In this document: positions 16,918-24,865 of the stretch, one piece after another
Numbering within the stretch: the first letter of the stretch is position 1
How the letters are laid out: each line of letters starts with the position of its first letter
Source of the DNA: Bacteroidaceae bacterium
Lineage (GTDB): Bacteria > Bacteroidota > Bacteroidia > Bacteroidales > Bacteroidaceae
Direction of reading: 5' to 3'
DNA length: 64,000 nt
NCBI GenBank assembly: GCA_017408685.1
Contig: JAFQUE010000009.1
Coordinates: 23,813-87,812, forward strand
Translations under genes and position numbers: made by a program
The notes under the pieces: model-generated
Told to the model about the DNA's origin: nothing
The model's input: only the letters and a program-made list of their open reading frames with translations
The model's database searches: none

Positions 16918-17793
16918 ATGATATATTCTATGACCGGTTACGGAAAATCCGTAGCCATTTTTCAGGACAGGAAGATATGTGTGGAGATTCGCTCTCTCAA
17001 TGGCAAGGCCATGGACCTTTCTACCCGTATGGCTCCGCAGTTCAAGGGTCGTGAGATGGAAATCCGCACTTTGCTGTCGACGGAACTTGAACGTGGCAAG
17101 GTGGATTTTGCACTTTGGGTGGAGCAGGGCGAAAAGGCAGATACTCCCTCGATAAATCAGGCTGTAATGCAGGGGTATATCGAGCAGATGACCGAGGTGT
17201 CAAAGGCAACCGGTCTCCCTTTACCGGGAAACCTCTTCGAGGTGCTGTTGCGTTTGCCCGAGACTGTGGCACGCAAGGAGGTGTATGATGTCACTGACGA
17301 GGAGTGGGCTGTTGTGCTCGAGGCCGTCAAGGCTGCCATAGGTGACCTTCTCGCTTTCCGTAAGCAGGAGGGTGCGGCGCTGGAAGCGAAATTGCGTGGC
17401 AATATTTCGCAAATAACTTCTCTCCTGGCTTCGGTTGAACCGTTCGAGAAGGAACGCGTTGAGAAAATCCGTGCTCGTATTACCGATTCGCTCGAAAAGT
17501 TGGCGGGTGTGGAATATGACAGGAACCGTCTTGAACAGGAACTTATATTCTATATTGAAAAACTCGATGTAAACGAGGAAAAGCAGCGATTGACAAATCA
17601 TTTGAAATATTTTGTCGAGACTGTTGAAGGCCCAATAGGTCAGGGCAAGAAGCTCGGTTTCATAGCGCAGGAGATGGGGCGTGAAATAAACACTCTTGGC
17701 AGCAAGAGCAACCATGCTGAAATGCAGAACATCGTAGTGAAGATGAAAGATGAACTTGAGCAGATTAAGGAGCAGGTTCTTAATATAATGTAA
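16918..17793 (+). CDS. yicC: YicC/YloC family endoribonuclease
   Basis: 291 residues from the ATG at 16918 (MIYSMTGYGKS), the standard family start; an ATG at 16906 adds MFGT. YicC proteins are conserved RNases; the E. coli member has been reported to take part in sRNA turnover. Signature segments are SMTGYG, EIRSLNGKAMDLSTRM (family E.RS.N.R..D...R.P), ERGKVDF and the C-terminal block GPIGQGKKLGFIAQEMGREINTLGSKSNHAEMQ, cut here into its parts GKKLGFIAQEMGREINT and SKSNHAEM. 6 bp before gmk, a frequent pairing. Confidence 0.95.
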   Translation: MIYSMTGYGKSVAIFQDRKICVEIRSLNGKAMDLSTRMAPQFKGREMEIRTLLSTELERGKVDFALWVEQGEKADTPSINQAVMQGYIEQMTEVSKATGLPLPGNLFEVLLRLPETVARKEVYDVTDEEWAVVLEAVKAAIGDLLAFRKQEGAALEAKLRGNISQITSLLASVEPFEKERVEKIRARITDSLEKLAGVEYDRNRLEQELIFYIEKLDVNEEKQRLTNHLKYFVETVEGPIGQGKKLGFIAQEMGREINTLGSKSNHAEMQNIVVKMKDELEQIKEQVLNIM

Positions 17794-17799
17794 AGAATT

Positions 17800-18366
17800 A
17801 TGAGTAAAGGAAAGGTCGTTATTTTCTCGGCGCCGTCCGGTTCGGGAAAGTCAACATTGGTGCATTTTCTTATGGATAGGGACCCTTCGTTCGGTTTCTC
17901 GGTCTCGGCAACCAGTCGTCCGCCACGTGGCGAAGAGGTTCACGGAGTTGATTATTTCTTCTTCACACCCGAGGAGTTTCGTGCGCGCATTGCCGCCGAT
18001 GAGTTTGTGGAGTATGAAGAGGTTTATCCCGGGCGCTATTACGGAACTCTCAAATCTCAGGTCGAGAGTCAATTGGAACAGCAGAACATCCTTTTTGACG
18101 TTGATGTCAAGGGCGGTTGCAGCCTCAAGAAATATTACGCCGAGCGAGCTCTCTTCATCTTTGTGCAGGCACCCTCTATCGATACTCTGCGCGAGCGCCT
18201 TGTACGCCGTGGCGATACAGCACCCGACGAAATTGAAAAGCGTGTGAGCAAGGCTGAGTATGAGATGACATTCGCACAGTTTGCCGATAGGGTAATCGTT
18301 AACGATGACCTTGACAAGGCAAAGGCCGAACTTGTTGAAATTGTCAATAAGTTTCTTAATGACTGA
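17800..18366 (+). CDS. gmk: Guanylate kinase
   Basis: 188 residues. Phosphorylates GMP to GDP with ATP in nucleotide salvage and supply. P-loop APSGSGKST at residues 11-19, GMP-binding SATSRPPRGEEVHGVDYFF, EYEEVYPGRYYGT and DVDVKGG are all present. Its stop overlaps the nadD start by 8 bp (ATGACTGA), so translation is probably coupled. Confidence 0.98.
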   Translation: MSKGKVVIFSAPSGSGKSTLVHFLMDRDPSFGFSVSATSRPPRGEEVHGVDYFFFTPEEFRARIAADEFVEYEEVYPGRYYGTLKSQVESQLEQQNILFDVDVKGGCSLKKYYAERALFIFVQAPSIDTLRERLVRRGDTAPDEIEKRVSKAEYEMTFAQFADRVIVNDDLDKAKAELVEIVNKFLND

Positions 18367-18931
18367 GACGATTGTAATCTTTGGCGGCAGCTTCGACCCA
18401 ATCCATGTGGGGCACGTTGCTCTTGCCCGCGAGGTGTGTGCCCGCGGTCTGGCTTCGGAAGTGTGGTTCATGGTCTCTCCGCAGAATCCTCACAAGCAAG
18501 GGCGGGTTATGACCGATGAAAATCTGCGTCTGCAGATGGTGAAACTTGCCATTGGAGATAATCCAAGGTTCAAAGCATGCGATTTCGAGTTTGGGCTCCC
18601 GCGCCCTTCATACACGCTAAATACGCTCGCTGCCCTTGAAAAAGAGTATCCCGGCAGGAAATTCCGCCTGTTGATAGGTGCTGACAATTGGGAAAAGTTT
18701 GACCTGTGGTACAAGGGCGATGAAATCCTCTCGCGTTACGGTGTCATCATCTATCCGCGCAATGGCGAGGAGGTTCCCGATTTGCCCGCCAATGCTGTGT
18801 GGCTGCCGGCTGAACTGTGTGACGTGAGTTCAACGGCCGTGCGTGGGGCTGTGCCCGCAGGTAAGGATATTTCAGGAATGGTGCCGCCCGTTGTCGAACG
18901 GTTTATAAAAGAAAAAGGATTGTATAAATGA
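18359..18931 (+). CDS. nadD: Nicotinate-nucleotide adenylyltransferase
   Basis: 190 residues from the ATG at 18359, which overlaps the gmk stop. Adenylates nicotinate mononucleotide in NAD synthesis. The nucleotidyltransferase motif GGSFDPIHVGH is at residues 8-18, followed by PQNPHKQ, RPSYTLNTL (TxxTL), LIGADNWEKFDLWY and the closing SSTAVRGAV (SSTxIR). A longer reading frame from 18305 runs inside gmk and is not supported by the family N-terminus. Confidence 0.97.
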   Translation: MTETIVIFGGSFDPIHVGHVALAREVCARGLASEVWFMVSPQNPHKQGRVMTDENLRLQMVKLAIGDNPRFKACDFEFGLPRPSYTLNTLAALEKEYPGRKFRLLIGADNWEKFDLWYKGDEILSRYGVIIYPRNGEEVPDLPANAVWLPAELCDVSSTAVRGAVPAGKDISGMVPPVVERFIKEKGLYK

Positions 18932-19578
18932 AGAATAAAATTGTGTTGCTGCTTATATGTACTATTGTGCTGCCGTTTTATGCCGTGGCGCAGGTGCAAC
19001 TTTATGACGATATGTGCGACCCCTTGCAGGCGGTTTTCTGCGATTATGTGAGGAACGAATCTTCGCAGAATTTCCTTTCTGCTCCGGATGGTCAGTATAC
19101 CGGAACGCTTATTGATGGGAAAATCTATGGTTGGGGTTTTATCCTTGCCGCCGACGGTACACGCTCTTTCGGGCAGTTCCGTAACGGAAAGAACATCTTC
19201 GGCCTTTCAATAAATGACAAGGTGGCAAAGGTGGGCAGTGAAAAGCACTATGTCCTTTATGACCTTGCTACCGGGGAGATTGCCCGTCTGTACACAAAAG
19301 AGGGCGATATGAATCTGGAATATCCGCTTGTCTCTTCGGAAAAAGATGGCGTTTCTCCATACTCTTTCAAGAAAGAAAGATATGCCAATGGAGATGTGTA
19401 TATAGGAGAGTTTTACAAGGGTAAACGCCACGGTTATGGCGTCTATTATTGGAAGAATGGCGATATATGGTACGGAAAATACGAGGGTGGCTATCGCAAC
19501 GGCTATGGAATGCTCATAAATGCCGACCACCGTATTTTTTACGGCAAATGGCTGGGGGACAGCAGAGTCGATGAGTAA
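18928..19578 (+). CDS. Exported MORN-repeat protein
   Basis: 216 residues with a Sec signal peptide (MKNKIVLLLICTIVLPFYAVAQ). It carries MORN repeats: DGQYTGTLIDGKIYGWGFI with DGTRSFGQFRNGKN near the start, and two clear copies near the C-terminus (NGDVYIGEFYKGKRHGYGVY and NGDIWYGKYEGGYRNGYGML). MORN repeats are usually cytoplasmic scaffold elements; a secreted or periplasmic version is less usual. The ATG overlaps the nadD stop by 4 bp (ATGA). No enzyme motif. Role unknown; binding at the envelope is a guess. Confidence 0.85.
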   Translation: MKNKIVLLLICTIVLPFYAVAQVQLYDDMCDPLQAVFCDYVRNESSQNFLSAPDGQYTGTLIDGKIYGWGFILAADGTRSFGQFRNGKNIFGLSINDKVAKVGSEKHYVLYDLATGEIARLYTKEGDMNLEYPLVSSEKDGVSPYSFKKERYANGDVYIGEFYKGKRHGYGVYYWKNGDIWYGKYEGGYRNGYGMLINADHRIFYGKWLGDSRVDE

Positions 19579-19649
19579 ATATTCGGAACTTGAAATACCT
19601 GATTGAATATATACCGTATAAATTGTGGCTTGATAACTTTAATAAAGAT

Positions 19650-20930
19650 ATGATGAAAAGAGGATTTTTGCATTTTGTGTCATTGGTCGTGATTTCGTTT
19701 TTGGTGTTGCCGGTTGCGGCGCAGAGCGAGAGTGTTGTTACATTGTCGGGCAACGGGTACATAACCGCAGGTCCTGAAAAAAATGCGTTCATTGACGAAC
19801 AACATTGCGAACTTCGTAACTGGAATAATGCAGAGACTGTAGTCAGTTTTTATTTCAGGGTAGAGAAAATTGGTAAAATGGAGGTTGCGCTCAAGGCAAA
19901 AGGACATTCAAGAATAGAGGTCTCTCTCTTGGGCAAAACAAAAAAGATAAAGATTGACAGCGACACTTTGGCGCGTGTAAATGTCGGCACTTTCAAGGTA
20001 AAGGAGCCCGGGTATGTAAAAATGGATGTCCGTGGCATTAAAATAAAGAATGGTGAGGATTTCGGCAATGTGGCGGCAGTTATCGTAGGCGGCGATGCGG
20101 TTCCTGTTGTGTGTGTCGGTCCTGAGTTCAGTACCCATTTCGGCCGTCGTGGTTCGTCGGTACATTTGGGTTACGGCCTTCCCGAGGAGAATGTGGAGTG
20201 GTTCTATAACGAGGTTGTAGTGCCCGAAGAGGGTGATATCCCCAGCAGTTATTATATGGTTTGCGGTTTCGGTCAGGGATACTTCGGCATGCAGAACAAC
20301 AGCCCGCATAAGAGAAGGGTGCTCTTTTCGGTGTGGAGCCCATACGAAACCGATAATGCTGCCGAAATCCCCGATTCGCTGCGTGTGGTTCTTCTAAAGA
20401 AAGGCGAGAATGTACAAGTGCAGGACTTCGGTAACGAAGGCTCCGGCGGGCAGAGTTTCATGCATTATGAATGGAAACCGGGCGAACGCTGCCGTTTCCT
20501 TATGGGAATAAGACCCGACGGCAACGGCAATACCGTATATACGGCATACTTCTTCGACAATCATAAGTGCAAGTGGCAACTTGTGGCGTCTTTTCGTCGC
20601 CCCAAAATCACCACATGGTATACCGGTGCACACTCTTTCCTTGAGAATTTCAATCCTGCAATGGGTTACATAAACCGCAAGGCATGTTATAGCAACCAGT
20701 GGGCGCGTACCGTTGACGGCAGGTGGCTTCCGGTGACACATGCACGTTTCACCTGTGATGCCACGGGACATCAGCGACAGCGTCTTGACTATCGCGGCGG
20801 AGTGGAAGGCGAAGGTTTCTTCCTCACAATGGGAGGTTTCTTCGATGATTATCTGAAGTCGGGTACTTGGTTCGAGCGTACAGGTAATGTGACGGAGGCC
20901 CCGGATATTGATTTTTCAACACTTGAATAA
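19650..20930 (+). CDS. Exported DUF3472 (with DUF5077) protein
   Basis: 426 residues from the ATG at 19650 (MMKRGFLHFVSLVVISFLVLPVAA signal peptide); an ATG at 19590 adds 20 residues without conservation. The N-terminal half (GYITAGPEKNAFIDE...AETVVSFYFRV...IGKMEVALKAKG) fits DUF5077, a carbohydrate-binding-like beta domain. The C-terminal half (GSSVHLGYGLPE...WFYNEVVVPE, YYMVCGFGQGYFGMQ, FSVWSPYETDNA, FGNEGSGGQS, WYTGAHSFLENF) is DUF3472. Both are common in gut Bacteroidetes; function is not established, but a role in polysaccharide handling is likely. 71 bp after the MORN gene, probably the same transcript. Confidence 0.87.
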   Translation: MMKRGFLHFVSLVVISFLVLPVAAQSESVVTLSGNGYITAGPEKNAFIDEQHCELRNWNNAETVVSFYFRVEKIGKMEVALKAKGHSRIEVSLLGKTKKIKIDSDTLARVNVGTFKVKEPGYVKMDVRGIKIKNGEDFGNVAAVIVGGDAVPVVCVGPEFSTHFGRRGSSVHLGYGLPEENVEWFYNEVVVPEEGDIPSSYYMVCGFGQGYFGMQNNSPHKRRVLFSVWSPYETDNAAEIPDSLRVVLLKKGENVQVQDFGNEGSGGQSFMHYEWKPGERCRFLMGIRPDGNGNTVYTAYFFDNHKCKWQLVASFRRPKITTWYTGAHSFLENFNPAMGYINRKACYSNQWARTVDGRWLPVTHARFTCDATGHQRQRLDYRGGVEGEGFFLTMGGFFDDYLKSGTWFERTGNVTEAPDIDFSTLE

Positions 20931-20965
20931 GGAGGTGCTTAAAATTTTGAAATTTTTATAACAAA

Positions 20966-20997
20966 ATTGTGAAGGTATATTATTTTGGTTATCTTTG
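20966..20997 (+). promoter_or_regulatory. Promoter of the GH109 gene, with a ~95-nt leader
   Basis: TATCTTTG at 20990-20997 is a strong -7 box; ATTG at 20966-20969 with a 20-bp spacer is a near-match to the -33 TTTG. The ATG is at 21099, so the transcript would start with about 95 nt of untranslated leader, much longer than the 20-50 nt seen at other promoters here. No classical riboswitch is recognisable in it. Confidence 0.65.
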
Positions 20998-21098
20998 CAT
21001 TTGTATCCTAACATGTGTAATGTGGTTTTTACAGGCATTTTGGTGATACTGACATTGGAGATATTTACAAACAATATTTATTTAAAACACACTGTAAT

Positions 21099-22772
21099 AT
21101 GAACTTGAAGAAATTTTTCGGTCTTGCCTTGTGTGGTATTATGGCCTTTGCAGGCTCTACAGCACAGGCACAGTCACTTTCTCCATCGACAAAGTGGCAT
21201 TGGGACAAGGGTACTATTGTAGTTGAGACACCTGAGCGTCCTGCCGGTCAGGAGCACGCTCTGAATCTCGCAGTTGCTCCAATCAAGACTGTACGCGTTG
21301 CTTTCGTGGGTCTTGGTATGCGCGGCCCCGGTGCTGTGGTACGTTTCTGCCGTATCCCGGGTGTTGAGATTGTAGCTCTTTGCGACTATGAGTATGAGCG
21401 CGCAGAGAAGTGCCAGGAAGAACTTCGCAAGCAGGGCCTTATCCCGGCTGACATCTACTATGGCGAGAAGGGTTACGAGGAACTTTGCAAGCGCCCCGAC
21501 ATCGACCTCGTTTATGTTGCTGCTGACTGGAACCACCACTATCCTGTAGCAAAGTGCGCTCTTGAGAACGGCAAGCACACAGCAATCGAGGTGCCTTCTG
21601 CAATGAACCTTGAGCAGTGCTGGAGTCTTATCGACCTCGCAGAGAAGACACGTCTCCACTGTTTCATCCTTGAGAACTGCTGCTACGATGACTATGAGAT
21701 GAACGCTCTTGCAATGGCTCAGGACGGCGTATTTGGCGAGATTATCCGCGCCGAGGGTGCTTATATCCACAGCCTCGAGTGGTTCTGGGACGCATACTGG
21801 AAGGACCCCGCCGACAACGACGTTGACAACCTCCACTGGCGTCTTAAGTACAACAAGGAGAACCGTGGCGACCTCTACGCTACTCACGGCCTTGGCCCCG
21901 TTGCACAGTGCCTCGACATTCACCGTGGCGACCGCTTCACAACATTGGTTGCAATGGATACAGATCCTTTCTTCGGTAAGGAACTTGTAAAGGAGAAGAC
22001 AGGTAAGGAGTGTAAGGAGTTCCGTAACGGTGACCACACTACTACACTCATGCGTACAGCAAAGGGTAAGGTTGTTGAAATCCAGCACAACGTGATGACT
22101 CCTCAACCATACAACCGCTTGTTCAAACTCACAGGTACAAAAGGTTATGCTACAAAGTATCCTACACCTGAACTCGCACTTTCGGGTGAGGCACTCAAGG
22201 GCACAGGCGCTCCTCAGGTCGACAACCTCAACGCTCACGGTTTCATGAGCGCAGAGCAGAGAAACGCTATGATGGCAAAGTACTACCACCCAATCCTCAA
22301 GAAGTATGTTGAGAAGGGTCGCGACCTCGGTCACGGTGGTATGGACTTCGTAATGGATTCACGTCTCGTTTACTGCTTGCAGAACGGTCTTCCACTTGAT
22401 ATGGACGTTTATGACTTGGCAGAGTGGTGCTGCTTGGCAGAACTCGGTACATTGTCAATGGACAACAACTGCGCTGCTGTAACATTCCCTGACTTCACAC
22501 GTGGTTACTGGGATGTTCAGAAGGGTTACAAGCACGCTTATGCTGCTCCCGAGGCAGAGGCTGCTGCTGAGGCATACGCCGAGGCTTACAGCGCTGCACA
22601 GAAGGAGGTAACTGCCAAGAAGAACCTTTGGGCTCTCTACGACGCAGTTAAGGCTGCCAAGGCTTCAGGCGACGCAAAGGCTCAGGTAAAGGCACAGAAG
22701 ATACTCGACGCAGCCAAGGCTTCTGCCGACAAGGCAATTGCAAAGACTATGAAGAAGTTTGAGAAGAAGTAA
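21099..22772 (+). CDS. GH109-type NAD-dependent glycosidase (Gfo/Idh/MocA fold), exported
   Basis: 557 residues, Sec signal peptide MNLKKFFGLALCGIMAFAGSTAQAQ. The Rossmann part has VAFVGLGMRGPGAVV and ALCDYE; the catalytic half has ADWNHHYPVAKCAL, ENCCYDDYEM, EGAYIHSLEWFWD and GDLYATHGLGPVAQCLDIHRGDRF, the pattern of GH109. GH109 enzymes typically act as alpha-N-acetylgalactosaminidases using tightly bound NAD; substrate here is inferred. Residues 483-557 are an Ala/Lys/Glu-rich helical tail (EAEAAAEAYAEAYSAAQK...KKFEKK) outside the usual family. Codon use is unusually biased (AAG, AAC, GAC, CTC, GGT), suggesting high expression. Monocistronic: own promoter and terminator. Confidence 0.87.
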   Translation: MNLKKFFGLALCGIMAFAGSTAQAQSLSPSTKWHWDKGTIVVETPERPAGQEHALNLAVAPIKTVRVAFVGLGMRGPGAVVRFCRIPGVEIVALCDYEYERAEKCQEELRKQGLIPADIYYGEKGYEELCKRPDIDLVYVAADWNHHYPVAKCALENGKHTAIEVPSAMNLEQCWSLIDLAEKTRLHCFILENCCYDDYEMNALAMAQDGVFGEIIRAEGAYIHSLEWFWDAYWKDPADNDVDNLHWRLKYNKENRGDLYATHGLGPVAQCLDIHRGDRFTTLVAMDTDPFFGKELVKEKTGKECKEFRNGDHTTTLMRTAKGKVVEIQHNVMTPQPYNRLFKLTGTKGYATKYPTPELALSGEALKGTGAPQVDNLNAHGFMSAEQRNAMMAKYYHPILKKYVEKGRDLGHGGMDFVMDSRLVYCLQNGLPLDMDVYDLAEWCCLAELGTLSMDNNCAAVTFPDFTRGYWDVQKGYKHAYAAPEAEAAAEAYAEAYSAAQKEVTAKKNLWALYDAVKAAKASGDAKAQVKAQKILDAAKASADKAIAKTMKKFEKK

Positions 22773-22796
22773 TAGAAACACTTCAAAGATAATTCA

Positions 22797-22828
22797 GCGA
22801 GGCGCCCGTTTGGGCGCCTCGCTTTTTT
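22797..22828 (+). terminator. Rho-independent terminator of the GH109 gene
   Basis: Perfect 11-bp GC-rich stem (22797-22807 GCGAGGCGCCC with 22812-22822), 4-nt loop GTTT and six Ts at 22823-22828, beginning 24 bp after the stop codon. Textbook intrinsic terminator. Confidence 0.93.
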
Positions 22829-22963
22829 GATTTATAATCAGAAGTTCCAGATGGCAGTTGCCGGCATTTACAAATATTCGTAAAAATCCATTAATTGTTT
22901 GCAAAAATATAGATTAGCGATACGCAATTTTGTAATAATTATAGGTTTTTTGAAGTTTCTTTG

Positions 22964-22971
22964 TAAATTTG
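22964..22971 (+). promoter_or_regulatory. -7 box for the aromatic amino acid cluster
   Basis: TAAATTTG matches TAnnTTTG, 37 bp before the aroF ATG; a TTTG at the ideal -33 distance is not present. I see no leader peptide rich in Phe/Tyr/Trp. Confidence 0.5.
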
Positions 22972-23008
22972 CGTCTTACAATATATATTAAGTAAATTAT
23001 AACTAACT

Positions 23009-24022
23009 ATGATAGCAGTATTAAAACATGGAGTAACCAAGGCCCAGCAGGATAACCTTATCCATTGGCTTGAGTCGCAGAACGTGCGGGTGCATGTGTC
23101 TGAAGGTGAAATGCAGACGGTGATTGGCCTCATTGGCGATACCCGCAAGATTGATATCGACCTGCTTGCAGGTCTTGAGATAGTTGACCGTGTCACACGC
23201 ATAACCGACCCGTTCAAGAGTGCAAACCGCAGTTTCCACCCCGAAGACACGGTAGTTATTGTGGGCAGGGGCGAAAACCAAGTAAAAATCGGTGGCGGTA
23301 ACTTTGCCATTATGGCAGGTCCATGCTCTGTTGAAAGCGAAGAGCAGATTTTGACAGTTGCCCGTGCGGTGAAGGCGTCGGGTGCCAACATTCTGCGTGG
23401 CGGTGCTTTCAAACCCCGCACTTCGCCTTATGATTTCCAGGGTCTGCGCGCCGAGGGATTGCAGTTGCTTCTGAAAGCGCGTGAGGCTACCGGTTTGCCC
23501 ATTGTTACAGAAATAATGAGCGCGTCGCACCTTGACCTCTTTGCCGATGTAGATATAATTCAGGTGGGTGCGCGCAACATGCAGAACTTCGAATTGCTCA
23601 AGGAACTTGGACGTTGCAACAAGCCCATTCTGCTCAAGCGCGGCCTCTCTGCCACTCTCAAGGAACTTCTGATGAGTGCCGAGTATATTATGTCCGAGGG
23701 CAACGAACAGGTTATCCTTTGTGAGCGCGGTATCCGCAGTTATGATAACTACACACGCAATGTGCTTGATCTTGCCGCGGTGCCTGTGCTTCAGGGACTC
23801 ACTCATCTTCCTATTGTTGTTGACCCCAGCCACGCAACAGGTGTCTCACGCCTTGTGCGCCCAATGGCATGCGCTGCAACAGCTGCCGGAGCCGACGGAC
23901 TTATCATCGAGGTTCACAATGACCCTGTATGTGCCCTTTGCGACGGTGCGCAGTCGCTCACTCCCGAGCAGTTCGATGAGGTTGCCCAGCGTGTGCGTGA
24001 AATTCGCGGTATAATGCACTGA
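23009..24022 (+). CDS. aroF: 3-deoxy-7-phosphoheptulonate (DAHP) synthase, type I-beta
   Basis: 337 residues. Condenses PEP and erythrose 4-phosphate, entry step of the shikimate pathway. The first ~80 residues (MIAVLKHGVTKAQQDNLIHWLES...TVIGLIGDT) form the ferredoxin-like regulatory domain known from Thermotoga maritima DAHP synthase, a target of Tyr/Phe feedback, instead of a fused chorismate mutase. The barrel shows MAGPCSVES, LRGGAFKPRTSPYDFQG, ILLKRGLSAT, CERGIRSY, VDPSHATG and the metal-binding end HNDP. Followed 2 bp later by tyrA. Feedback inhibition is inferred from the domain. Confidence 0.96.
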   Translation: MIAVLKHGVTKAQQDNLIHWLESQNVRVHVSEGEMQTVIGLIGDTRKIDIDLLAGLEIVDRVTRITDPFKSANRSFHPEDTVVIVGRGENQVKIGGGNFAIMAGPCSVESEEQILTVARAVKASGANILRGGAFKPRTSPYDFQGLRAEGLQLLLKAREATGLPIVTEIMSASHLDLFADVDIIQVGARNMQNFELLKELGRCNKPILLKRGLSATLKELLMSAEYIMSEGNEQVILCERGIRSYDNYTRNVLDLAAVPVLQGLTHLPIVVDPSHATGVSRLVRPMACAATAAGADGLIIEVHNDPVCALCDGAQSLTPEQFDEVAQRVREIRGIMH

Positions 24023-24024
24023 TT

Positions 24025-24855
24025 ATGATTGTAGGCATTGTAGGTTTAGGGCTAATAGGCGGTTCTGCGGCCAAGGCATTCAAGGCCGCCGGCTATACGG
24101 TCTATGCCTTTGACATCAACAGGCAGATAGTAGGTTATGCCCAATTGGAAGGTACTGTCGACGCAGAACTCACGGTCGGCAATCTTGGGGAGTGTGGCCT
24201 GGTGCTGCTCACGGCAACCCCACAGGCGGTAATAGGGTATATTGGCGGAAATGCAAAGCATATCTCCTGTAATGCTCTTGTGGTCGACTTCTGCGGTACC
24301 AAATGCGCTGTATGTGAAAAAGGCTTTACCCTTGCTGCCGAGCATGGTTTCACTTATGTAGGCGGTCACCCTATGGCCGGTCTGCAATATTCGGGTTACA
24401 AGTACTCCAAAGCGACATTGTTCAGTGGTGCGTCATTCATAATGGTACCTCCTGTACACGATGACATTGCGCTTCTCGACCGTGTGAAGCAGTCATTGAG
24501 TCCGCTCGGTTTCAAGAAGTATGTTGTTACCACAGCCGATTTTCACGACCGCATGATTGCCTACACATCGCAGATGTGTCATGTTGTTTCCAATGCTTTT
24601 ATAAAAAGTCCCTCGGCAAAGTTTCATAGGGGGTACAGTGCGGGCAGTTTCCGGGATTTTACACGTGTGTCGCGCCTGAACGAGGATATGTGGACCGAAC
24701 TGTTTCTCGAGAACAAGGAACATCTTTTGAATGAACTCGATTTGTTGATAAACTCTCTTCGTGAGTATCGCGAGGCTATTGCCCATGATGACGCCGATAC
24801 CTTGCGCACTCTGCTGCGTGACGGCAGGATAGCGAAGGAAGAGACTGAAAAATAG
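24025..24855 (+). CDS. tyrA: Prephenate dehydrogenase
   Basis: 276 residues. Oxidative decarboxylation of prephenate to 4-hydroxyphenylpyruvate with NAD(P), towards tyrosine. Rossmann start MIVGIVGLGLIGGS, then VVDFCGTKCAV, the conserved GGHPMAGLQYSGY (equivalent of GxHPMaGse.sG) and the helical C-terminal half with HDRMIAYTSQMCHVVSNAF and RDFTRVSRLN. There is no ACT domain and no chorismate mutase fusion, so this is a compact monofunctional form. In the middle of the aro cluster, 10 bp before aroB. Confidence 0.95.
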   Translation: MIVGIVGLGLIGGSAAKAFKAAGYTVYAFDINRQIVGYAQLEGTVDAELTVGNLGECGLVLLTATPQAVIGYIGGNAKHISCNALVVDFCGTKCAVCEKGFTLAAEHGFTYVGGHPMAGLQYSGYKYSKATLFSGASFIMVPPVHDDIALLDRVKQSLSPLGFKKYVVTTADFHDRMIAYTSQMCHVVSNAFIKSPSAKFHRGYSAGSFRDFTRVSRLNEDMWTELFLENKEHLLNELDLLINSLREYREAIAHDDADTLRTLLRDGRIAKEETEK

Positions 24856-24865
24856 AACTTTTCCC

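Noticed and set aside
21174-22334. 386-codon minus-strand reading frame
   Set aside because: Antisense to the GH109 gene; its length follows from that gene's strong codon bias. Composition (Cys/Leu/Val-rich) is not that of a real protein.
23021-23833. 270-codon minus-strand reading frame
   Set aside because: Antisense to aroF, no family features.
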